From contig NZ_JACCBY010000004.1 of NCBI RefSeq assembly GCF_013409985.1, positions 124,001-188,000 on the forward strand: a stretch of DNA of 64,000 nucleotides. The letters run 5' to 3'. The notes beneath the pieces were generated by a model that was not told the origin of the DNA, made no database searches, and saw nothing but the letters and a program-made list of their open reading frames with translations. Within the stretch, counting starts at the first letter, position 1. The number at the start of each line of letters is the position of its first letter. This DNA is from Sphingomonas melonis (lineage in GTDB: Bacteria > Pseudomonadota > Alphaproteobacteria > Sphingomonadales > Sphingomonadaceae). Positions 27,261-34,970 of this stretch are shown here, in pieces. A program made the position numbers and the translations under genes.

Positions 27261-29081
27261 TTGGGTTCGAAGTGGTTTGATGCGCGGGTTGCGCGTCTGT
27301 GTGCAGACAATGCCGGCAATACGATGGCCATCATGGCGGCCGCGATGATACCGCTGATCGCGATGATCGGGTCGGGCGTCGACATGACCCGCGCCTATGT
27401 TGCTCAGAACAGGTTCAGGCAGGCTTGCGATTCCGGTTCGCTTGCCGGGCGTCGTGTCCTCACCGGAGTGACCGTCTCTGAAGCGGCACGGGTCGAAGCG
27501 ACCAAATATTTCAAGTTCAATTTTTCCGACGGCCTGTTCCAGTCCGCGCCGTACCAGCTCAACATCAGCGTTCCTGCACCCGGCACGCTCAAGATCGAGA
27601 GCAGGACCACGATACCGACAACCGTGATGAAGTTCTTCGGCTTTCAGACGCTGCCGATCTCCGCCACGTGCTCATCGACGCAGGACTTCGTGAACACGGA
27701 TATCGTGATGGTGTTCGACCTCTCCGGATCGATGAACTGCCCGCCGGGCGGGGCCGGCGACTGCGGAGGGACGGAGCAAAGCGGCTCCAAGATCGCCGCG
27801 CTGCGAAACGCAGCGACCAGTCTGTACGACACGCTCGACTCCGCGCAGACCCAGCTGGAGCAGAACAATCTCCGGCTGCGCTATGGCTTCGTCAATTACA
27901 GCAGCTCCATCAACGTCGGTCGGATCCTGTACCAGAAGAATCCGGACTGGCTGGTCCAAAGCGCGACCTATCAGTCCCGCACCCCGGACTGGATCGACGC
28001 GACCCAATATTTCAACGGCAAAAGCGCGTGCGAGAAAGCGTATACCTATGACGCGTACGTCAAGCAGGCCAATCCCGAATATACCGGCGTCATGGGGGGC
28101 TGGTGGCAGCGCGGCAACAATTGCCAGGTCATCGCGCAAAGCAACACGCATCCCGATGGCTATACGTACGGTCAGCGCACGCTGGATGTGCGAGCCCATC
28201 TCGCCAGCAACCTGATCGCCAGCGGCGCCACGACGCCTGTGCCGATATGGCCGATCACCGGGACGAATGCGCCGCCGGACGATCTGCCGTACGTGAAAAC
28301 CTCGATCTGGAACGGATGCATCGAGGAACGCCAGACCAATTCGTCTGCGATCGACGGCGGGGCCGCGACCACGGCGCCATCCGACGCCTACGACCTTGAT
28401 GTCGATACGATTCCCTGGAACGATGCCACGCGGTGGAAGCCCATGTGGGGCGATATCGAGTGGTTTCCGGTCGCCGCGACGGGCGGCATGGCAAGGCAGC
28501 CAGATGCCCCCTGCCCGACCGAGGCCCGACGCCTGCGCAGCTACTACAACAACCGCAGCGACTTCGTGAACTACGTTGGCAGCCTGACCGCTCGCGGCGG
28601 CACGTACCACGATCTGGGGATGATCTGGGGAGCGCGGTTCCTCTCGTCCACCGGGCTATTCAAGTCCTCCACGCCCGAGACGAACGACAATACCGATCCG
28701 GACAATCCCGCGAAGATCCGTGGCTTCTCCGTGAAGAAATACATGATCTTCATGACGGACGGCGAGATCGCCCCGACGACCACCGCATATTCCGCCTATG
28801 GCGTGGAATATATGGACGGCCGCGTCCTCGGCACTCAGTACAGCAACGATAATGCCGCCCTCACCCGTCGGCACCTGCAACGCTTCCGCATGGCCTGCAA
28901 CGCTGCAAAGGCAAAGGGCATCGATGTCTGGGTCATCGCATTCGCAACGTCCCTGACCGCAGACATGCAGAATTGCGCATCGAAGCCCAGCCAGGCGGCG
29001 GGCCTGTCCACGAATGCCGCACTCATCGCCAAGTTCCAGGAAATCGGCTCGAAGATCGGGTCGCTGAGGCTCAGCCAGTGA
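27261..29081 (+). CDS. TadG-like pilus/surface protein with von Willebrand A domain
   Basis: About 606 aa. The N-terminal Tad-type region (NAGNTMAIMAAAMIPLIAMIG) is a pilin-like membrane anchor, followed from about residue 150 by a vWA domain whose metal site DLSGS (in VMVFDLSGSMNC) is intact; a late TDG in YMIFMTDGEI fits the same fold. No ATG fits: the frame starts with TTG 27225 or, better, TTG 27261, which has GGGGTAAG upstream. Its TGA overlaps the GTG of the next gene. TadG proteins are anchored in the envelope and support Flp pili or adhesion, but the rest of a Tad machine (ATPase, secretin, prepilin peptidase) is not in this window. Confidence 0.87.
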   Translation: MGSKWFDARVARLCADNAGNTMAIMAAAMIPLIAMIGSGVDMTRAYVAQNRFRQACDSGSLAGRRVLTGVTVSEAARVEATKYFKFNFSDGLFQSAPYQLNISVPAPGTLKIESRTTIPTTVMKFFGFQTLPISATCSSTQDFVNTDIVMVFDLSGSMNCPPGGAGDCGGTEQSGSKIAALRNAATSLYDTLDSAQTQLEQNNLRLRYGFVNYSSSINVGRILYQKNPDWLVQSATYQSRTPDWIDATQYFNGKSACEKAYTYDAYVKQANPEYTGVMGGWWQRGNNCQVIAQSNTHPDGYTYGQRTLDVRAHLASNLIASGATTPVPIWPITGTNAPPDDLPYVKTSIWNGCIEERQTNSSAIDGGAATTAPSDAYDLDVDTIPWNDATRWKPMWGDIEWFPVAATGGMARQPDAPCPTEARRLRSYYNNRSDFVNYVGSLTARGGTYHDLGMIWGARFLSSTGLFKSSTPETNDNTDPDNPAKIRGFSVKKYMIFMTDGEIAPTTTAYSAYGVEYMDGRVLGTQYSNDNAALTRRHLQRFRMACNAAKAKGIDVWVIAFATSLTADMQNCASKPSQAAGLSTNAALIAKFQEIGSKIGSLRLSQ

Positions 29082-29653
29082 GGGCGCTGCTGAAAGATCG
29101 ACGTGGCGCGACGGTCATCGAATTTGCGCTGGTCATCCCTGTCGTCTGCACGTTGCTTGCTGCGGGATTTGAGCTTGGGTACCGGGTGTACCTCGGCGCG
29201 ATCGTGCAGGGCGCGTTGCTGGAGGCGTCGCGGCGCGCCAGCATCGGCAACGTTACGGAACAGCAGCTAGAGGACATCATTCGCACCCGCGTAGCGGCAC
29301 TGTCGAGTGCTTCGAACGTCAAGGAAGTGAAGAAGGAGAACTTCTACAACTTCTCCAACGTCGGCAAGCCTGAAAAGCTGAAGTTCGACAAGAACGGCAA
29401 CGGATCCTACGATGCCCTGGAAGACTGTTACGAGGATGCGAACAACAACGGGTCGTATGACTATCAGGCAAATGCGGGGCTCGGGACGGCGGATGACATC
29501 GTCCGCTATACGATAAGGGTCGAGTACCCGAACATCATGCCGGTCCGGCGCATGTTCGGCTGGGGTGCCAAGCAGGTCATCACCGCGTCGACCGTGCTGC
29601 GCAATCAGCCGTTTACGTCGCGCATGATGCCAACTGTTCGGTGCCCGGCATGA
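29078..29653 (+). CDS. TadE-family protein with EF-hand-like loop
   Basis: About 191 aa from GTG 29078, which overlaps the tadG stop. N-terminal RRGATVIEFALVIPVVCTLL is the TadE pseudopilin signature with Glu15. An unusual feature is DKNGNGSYDALE (residues 104-115), a perfect 12-position EF-hand calcium loop, and a second weaker DANNNGSYD at 120-128 that lacks the final Glu. After it comes GTADDIVRYTIRVEYP, the usual TadE end. It overlaps the next TadE gene (ATGA). The calcium loops may stabilise the exported domain; that is inferred. Confidence 0.85.
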   Translation: MRALLKDRRGATVIEFALVIPVVCTLLAAGFELGYRVYLGAIVQGALLEASRRASIGNVTEQQLEDIIRTRVAALSSASNVKEVKKENFYNFSNVGKPEKLKFDKNGNGSYDALEDCYEDANNNGSYDYQANAGLGTADDIVRYTIRVEYPNIMPVRRMFGWGAKQVITASTVLRNQPFTSRMMPTVRCPA

Positions 29654-30300
29654 CGACGGTCCATCCTGTCAGAAGACTGGCATCAAGCAACAACGGGGTC
29701 GCACTCACCGAGTTCGCCTTTACCCTGCCCGTCATTCTCATCATCCTGCTCTATGGTATCGAGGTCGCGAACTTCGGCCTGGCGGTGCTGCGGGTTCATC
29801 AGATCGCGGCGACGTCGGCGGACAATGCCGCGCGCGTGCGGGATTCGATCAGCGAGGACGATGTCAACGAGGTTCTGATTGGCGGCAAGACCATCGGCGA
29901 GACGATGGACTTCGCCACCCGGGGACGCATCGTCTTGAGCGACGTTCTAAGCAATGGATTGAGCGGCAGTAACGCCGGCCAGAAGATCCTGTGGCAGCGA
30001 TGCAGTGGCGCCCTCGATGTTCCTGAATCGCAACCGATGTATGGCACCGAAGGTAAAGGCGCGGCGGACAACAGTCTGCCGGCGATGGGGAAAGCCGGAC
30101 GTCAGATCGCTCCCTCGGCGACGTCGGCGATGGTCTTCGCGGAAGTGACCTATCGCTACAAGCCCGTCGTATCCGCGACGTTGTTCGGCACCCCGATCTT
30201 GCGGTCCGAGGCATCCTTTATCGTTCGTGAGCGCCCGTCGGAGACCCTCACCCTGCCCCCGAACACCACGGCGAGCAAATGCGGCGTCTTTCGCGCCTGA
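29650..30300 (+). CDS. TadE-family pilus assembly protein
   Basis: A 216-aa TadE/TadF-like protein. N-terminal NNGVALTEFAFTLPVILIILLYGIE is the pseudopilin-type hydrophobic segment with Glu; the exported remainder ends in a Cys-containing tail (SKCGVFRA). ATG 29650 overlaps the preceding stop (ATGA). It completes a three-gene unit of one TadG-like and two TadE-like proteins. Confidence 0.86.
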   Translation: MTTVHPVRRLASSNNGVALTEFAFTLPVILIILLYGIEVANFGLAVLRVHQIAATSADNAARVRDSISEDDVNEVLIGGKTIGETMDFATRGRIVLSDVLSNGLSGSNAGQKILWQRCSGALDVPESQPMYGTEGKGAADNSLPAMGKAGRQIAPSATSAMVFAEVTYRYKPVVSATLFGTPILRSEASFIVRERPSETLTLPPNTTASKCGVFRA

Positions 30301-30468
30301 GCTTCCGGACCATATCCGGTGGTGGATCACCGGCGGCGGCGGCCACGCTGCACCGCAAACCCGATCGGCGCTTTGCGGCCGCCGCAAGATCGATGTCCGG
30401 GGACACAGGCGCCGGGTCGCCTTCGATCGTTAACCTATTCTAGAAAAACGCGGCTTATTGGGCGCGCG

Positions 30469-31017
30469 ATGCGCAAAGCGGTGCGCAGGGGGACTGTCTT
30501 GGTGAGGTTACGAACGCTGGCGATGAGCCTGGCGGCGCTTGGGTACGCCGTGCCGGTGCTGGCCGAGCTCAACGTCCCGATCGCGGCGCGCGTGATCTCG
30601 TTTCGGCAGCCGGCGCTCGGCGGTCCGATCATGACCGCTATCCTCTACGAGCCTGGCAACGGGGCGTCGGAGGCCGAGGCAGCGTTGATCGAGCGGACCA
30701 TCGGGTCTGGGCTCGTCGTCGGGCGCAGCGTCATCCGCACGCGCCGCGTTCCGATCGCGACGATGGGAACGCTGTCGGGATATCGCGTCGCCTTCGTGAC
30801 GGCAGGCCTTCGCGACGACCAGGCAAGCATCGCGGCAGCTGCCGACCGCTCGTCTGTTCTGACCATCACGTCCGATTCGGCCTGCGTCAACGCTGGCCGG
30901 TGTGTGGTGGGCATCACGCAGGGCGCCAAGGTTCAGATCACCGTCAACCGGGCTGCAGCGCGTGCGGCGAATATCCGCTTCGGATCGGCATTCCTTATGC
31001 TGATCAAGGAAATCTGA
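30469..31017 (+). CDS. YfiR-like periplasmic protein (DUF4154)
   Basis: About 182 aa with an N-terminal signal peptide (LAMSLAALGYAVPVLAE). The mature part fits DUF4154/YfiR: EAEAALIERTIGSGLVV, then SSVLTITSDSACVNAGRCVV with two Cys, and VQITVNRAAARAANIRFGS. YfiR in Pseudomonas is a redox-sensitive repressor of the diguanylate cyclase YfiN. Start ATG 30469 chosen; later GTG starts are possible. It precedes a TonB receptor with a two-base gap, a pairing seen elsewhere for DUF4154 genes. The GGDEF-EAL gene 8 kb away might be a partner, but this is conjecture. Confidence 0.78.
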   Translation: MRKAVRRGTVLVRLRTLAMSLAALGYAVPVLAELNVPIAARVISFRQPALGGPIMTAILYEPGNGASEAEAALIERTIGSGLVVGRSVIRTRRVPIATMGTLSGYRVAFVTAGLRDDQASIAAAADRSSVLTITSDSACVNAGRCVVGITQGAKVQITVNRAAARAANIRFGSAFLMLIKEI

Positions 31018-31019
31018 GA

Positions 31020-33059
31020 ATGCGCCTGTCCAAATGTGGCGTCAGCCTGCCGATGCTCCTGTTGGCCGGCAGCGTCCTGTCCCCTGCCAGCGGTCTGGCC
31101 CAGGCTGTCGATTATCAGTCCTTGCAGGAGACCATCGGCGAACCGGTGACCACCAGTGTCACCGGCAAACCGCAGCGTGCCTCCGAATTGCCGGCGTCGA
31201 CCCTCATCATCACACGCGACGACATCTCGCATTCGCCGGCGCGCGACGTGCCCGGCCTGCTCAAGACCTATGCCGGGGTCGATGTGAACCGCTGGACGGC
31301 GGGCCAGAGCGATGTCGCCGTACGCGGCGGGGTGCAGACCTATAATGCCCGGCTGCTGGTCCTCGTTGACGGGCGGCAGGTCTACCTCGACCATTACGGC
31401 ATGACGGACTGGAACCTGCTGGGGGTCCAGTTGGAGGAAATCCAGCAGATCGAACTGATCCGCGGTCCAGCCAACGCCCTGTTCGGTTTCAACGCCGCCA
31501 GCGGCGTGGTCAACATCGTGACCAAGCGCGTCGGCGAGGCGCCGGCGGCGGTGGCCACGGCAGAAGCGGGCAATCACGGCATCGGCAAACTGGCCGGGTC
31601 GATAACGCTGCCTATCGCTCCGATGCTCGGTGTCCGATTGTCCGGCGCCCATGCGCGCGAGGACGAGCGCGACATCCCGTCGGGGCTTCTTCAGCCGAGC
31701 CGGATCTTCGACGTCGCCAGCGATCAGATTTCCGGCGACATCACCGGCTCGTTCAACGGGTTGGAAGCCGTCGTCGGCGGCGGCCATGCCACCAACAGCC
31801 AGATCGAGTATCTGCCGAGCCAGCTCCTGTCCAACCAGCATTATCGCAGCAGCAACGTCCACGGCTCGGCAGCGCGAGACACACGCTGGGGCGGCCTGAC
31901 GCTGAACGGCTATGCCAATTGGCTCGATGCGGATTACGGGGTCGGAACGAACGCGAACGGCACCGATCCGATCACGCTCAGGAACAGGATCATCGTTACG
32001 CAGGCGTCGACGCTCGTCCGCCTCGACGCCGCCAATACCCTGCGGGTGGGGGTGGAATATCGCAACAACCGGCTGCTGTCCGCTTATCAGTTCGCCGAAC
32101 GCATCGCCTATGATGTGGCATCGGGCAACGCCATGCTCGACCTGCACCCCGACGATCGGCTGTCGCTGACGGTCGCCGGTCGACTGGATCGGCTATGGCT
32201 CCATCAGTCCGGGGTGATCACCCAACCCGCTTACGACGATCCGCGGGATTTCGATCGCGCCTTCACGCGGTTCAGCTTCAACGCCGCGCTGCTCGTCCAT
32301 ACCGGCGAGACGGGCCTGCTGCGGATCAACGGCGGCCGAGGCTACCAATTGCCATCGCTCGTCAACTTCGGATTTCGCCTGCCGATCGTCACGCTCTCGC
32401 CTGTTCCGGTGTTCGTCGCCGGCTCGCCGCGCACCTCTCCGGTGCTGATGTGGAGCGGCGAGATCGGCTATAACCATATGCTGGGTGCCACCCACCTCGA
32501 TGCGACTGCGTTCGTCACGAGGACGGAGAATGCGATCGCCGCACCGGGCGACGGCCTGCAAACCGAGCTGTTCCTGTCGCCTGCGCCGTCTGTGGTCGCG
32601 CGGTTTCGGGCGACGGGTGATTACACCACTTATGGCACCGAGATATCCGCCTATGGCGCGATCGGGCCGCTGACCTGGCGTGGCAATTACACCTGGACGC
32701 ATACGGACGAACAGCTGACGCCGCTGACCCTCCCCATCCCCTATGCGCTCTCACCCCGATCGACCACGCCGGCGCACAAGGCCAATGTCGCGCTGGGCTA
32801 CGATATTGGGCGTCTGTCCCTAGCGGGTATTGCACGCTACACCTCGTCCACGCGCCAGTTCGCCTTCTCTTCGACACCCCAACTGCTTCTCTACCGCGTT
32901 GACAATGCACTGGCCCTTGACGCTCGAGCGGGCTGGCGGCTTACCCATGCGATGGAGCTATTCGCGGCCGGCGAGAACCTGACCGTTGCCGGTGGCGCAG
33001 CGGTTTCGCCAATTCCAGCAGACCGACGCGTGCGAGCCGGCGTTCGCATCGCCATCTGA
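31020..33059 (+). CDS. TonB-dependent receptor linked to YfiR
   Basis: A 679-aa outer-membrane receptor starting at ATG 31020 with a signal peptide ending ASGLAQA. The plug has ASTLIITRDDI, VRGGVQTYNARLLVLVDGRQVYLD and IELIRGPANALFGFNAASGVVNI; the barrel ends RRVRAGVRIAI. It resembles the shorter BtuB/Cir-like receptors more than the long sugar receptors further right. It follows the YfiR-like gene at two bases, so they are one operon. Its ligand is not evident. Confidence 0.92.
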   Translation: MRLSKCGVSLPMLLLAGSVLSPASGLAQAVDYQSLQETIGEPVTTSVTGKPQRASELPASTLIITRDDISHSPARDVPGLLKTYAGVDVNRWTAGQSDVAVRGGVQTYNARLLVLVDGRQVYLDHYGMTDWNLLGVQLEEIQQIELIRGPANALFGFNAASGVVNIVTKRVGEAPAAVATAEAGNHGIGKLAGSITLPIAPMLGVRLSGAHAREDERDIPSGLLQPSRIFDVASDQISGDITGSFNGLEAVVGGGHATNSQIEYLPSQLLSNQHYRSSNVHGSAARDTRWGGLTLNGYANWLDADYGVGTNANGTDPITLRNRIIVTQASTLVRLDAANTLRVGVEYRNNRLLSAYQFAERIAYDVASGNAMLDLHPDDRLSLTVAGRLDRLWLHQSGVITQPAYDDPRDFDRAFTRFSFNAALLVHTGETGLLRINGGRGYQLPSLVNFGFRLPIVTLSPVPVFVAGSPRTSPVLMWSGEIGYNHMLGATHLDATAFVTRTENAIAAPGDGLQTELFLSPAPSVVARFRATGDYTTYGTEISAYGAIGPLTWRGNYTWTHTDEQLTPLTLPIPYALSPRSTTPAHKANVALGYDIGRLSLAGIARYTSSTRQFAFSSTPQLLLYRVDNALALDARAGWRLTHAMELFAAGENLTVAGGAAVSPIPADRRVRAGVRIAI

Positions 33060-33435
33060 GCATCGAGCAGTGACGATGAGGGGCGGTGCGGTGGGCGGAT
33101 CAGCCTTCGGCCCCGATACCGCGGCTGCGACATATGGTCGCGAGGATATCGTCTTACTGCGGGAGCACCCGGTTTAGCGTACGCCAACATCAGCGCAAGC
33201 TGTCGATAGCGTCGCAGGGATCGTCGAGGCTCTCTCCGCGGGCAATGGCGCGGCGTCCTCCCCCGCGCGATCCGCGACGGTGGCCTGCCCCGTCAGGAGA
33301 TCAAGGCGACGACCAAACTACCCCGAAGCGCAAGGTCGCGCCGCATGACGCACGCACTGCAAGGCAGGCACCGCGACCGCCGTCAGTCCGCAGCTGCGCC
33401 AGTTGCCGCTCCGCCGTCGGGCGGTGACCGCACGG
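33060..33435. other. No gene recognised
   Basis: About 375 bases between the convergent receptor gene and the broken quinone-reductase-like gene. Only short open frames occur on either strand; none has a recognisable motif, and no strong hairpin with a T tract is present. Confidence 0.5.
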
Positions 33436-34093
33436 TCAGGCTTCCCACCGCGCTGGCTGGATTCGGGCCAGCATGTTGCACGTCCTCGCCGCGGTGGTGC
33501 GAACCCGATGGAGTTGCGATGCCGCATGCTGCGTGCTCATGTTCGGCATGATCTCGTCGAGCGCGACATGCTCGCTCTGCCGCATGCCTAACGCGCGCCA
33601 AAGATAGACGTCGAGGATCGCGCGCAACGCGCCATCCTGGCCATGGTCGTGCAACCAGGCGGCGGGCAGGCCCGAGGTGCTGAACGACAGCAACGGCTTG
33701 CCGACGAGCGCCGGCTGGCCGGTGTTGGCGGCGATCTTGCGGAACGAATGATTGGCACCGAGCACGCGATCGACATAGCCTTTCAGCATCGCCGGCGGCA
33801 GCCCGTACCAGATCGGGATAGACGAGGATCAGCAGATCGGCGGCGCGCAGCAGGTCGAGCTCGATCGCGACATCGGGAGCCGGCAACCAGTCTCCCTCGG
33901 CGGGGCGCTCCGCGGCGCGCAGAACCGGATCGAATTCCATCGCGTAGAGATCGCGGATGACGATGTCGTGAGCCTGCCGGCGCACGGTGCCCGCATAGGC
34001 GTCGACGATCGCATGATCGAAACTGTCGACCGAAGGACTGGCGCACACCAGCAGGTGGCGGAAGGGAGCAGGCGGCCGGGCGCTCATCATCAT
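33436..34093 (-). pseudogene. Flavodoxin-fold NAD(P)H quinone reductase-like gene, single frameshift
   Basis: Start at ATG 34093-34087 gives a normal N-terminus (HLLVCASPSVDSFDHAIVDAY) and runs to LILVYPDLV, where the frame goes wrong; the other frame then carries GLPPAMLKGYVDRVLG and the rest of the protein to 33436. Removing one base in the CCC run (plus-strand GGG, 33815-33817) restores YPIWYGLPPAMLKGYVDRVLG-type family sequence with no other stop. The intact protein would be about 218 aa, a normal length for the KefF/MdaB group. Either a recent null mutation or a sequence error. Confidence 0.82.
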
Positions 34094-34510
34094 CGTCTCC
34101 ACAATCGCGAATGTCCCGGTATCGTGGCGGCGGCCACCGCCACCCGCCATGCGGAGTAATACGTAGCCAACGCGCGTCGCCGACGACCGCGCAGCTAGGC
34201 CGCGGCGTGCGACACCTACGGCGCAGGCAGCATTTGCCGCTCGCTTGACACGGGCAGCGGCGGGCGATGCGTCGTTACGACCGGGCCCTGCCCGTCCGCG
34301 CGAGCCGGGCGGCGAATGTACGAAGATGGTGGCGGATGCCAACCGGTCCCAAAAGCGAACGTGCCGCTCACGCGTTCAGCATGCCGCGGCTGAGCTCATC
34401 CAGGACGATGATCCGCGATGGCCGCCGAACTTACCGATGCAATCGGCGGGTGCAGCTGCTTTACCAGCCGAACGCGATTAAGTCCCAGGCGGGATCGACA
34501 TTCGGTCCAG
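34094..34510. other. Mostly non-coding spacer with possible EAL-domain trace
   Basis: No intact gene. Around 34418-34480 the plus strand reads MAAELTDAIGG and, in a shifted frame, VQLLYQPNA, which resembles the start of an EAL domain (LHYQP); this is too short to claim. At 34490-34525 the R1 border GGGATCGACATTC occurs twice, 21 bases apart. Confidence 0.35.
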
Positions 34511-34868
34511 CGGGATCGACATTCAAGCTTCGGAGATAACGCCCGCCCCGGCAGGCAGGGCTATCGTGTGGACGTTCGCGTGAGTCCGCCGCCTTCTCCT
34601 CCCACCCCGTCACCCCGGACGTGTTCCGGGGTCCACTCTGCGGCGAGGGGAAAGGCTCGATGGGACACCGTTCTCTTGTGGCCCGGTGGACCCCGGAACG
34701 AGTCCGGGGTGACGGATACTAGGAGGACGCCGACACGAACCTCATTACCGGAGCCACAGGCGATAGCCCTCCCCCTGGCGGGAGAGGAATTGGCCTGAAT
34801 GTCGATCCGGCCTAGTTCCTCGCCTTGGCGGGGGAATTTTTCTCCAAAACCTCAATGTCGATCCGGCC
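34511..34868. repeat. Dispersed repeat R1, copy b, with an extra R2-like right end
   Basis: Begins CGGGATCGACATTCAAGCTTC and runs parallel to copy a at 23246, including the 28-bp inverted pair (34609-34636 and 34686-34713), to AATGTCGATCCGGCC at 34798-34812. A further 56 bases (TTGGCGGGGGAA, then a second AATGTCGATCCGGCC at 34854-34868) resemble the right end of R2. The tandem borders suggest that elements of the two families inserted next to each other or share a mobilising system. Confidence 0.8.
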
Positions 34869-34970
34869 CGAGCTCGGATTGTAGGTGCGGTGATGCGCGA
34901 CGTATGTCGCGGCAGGGCCCGAACGGACACGCCCGAATGCTCCCGCCGTGAGCCTGCCCTTGGTGGCGGA

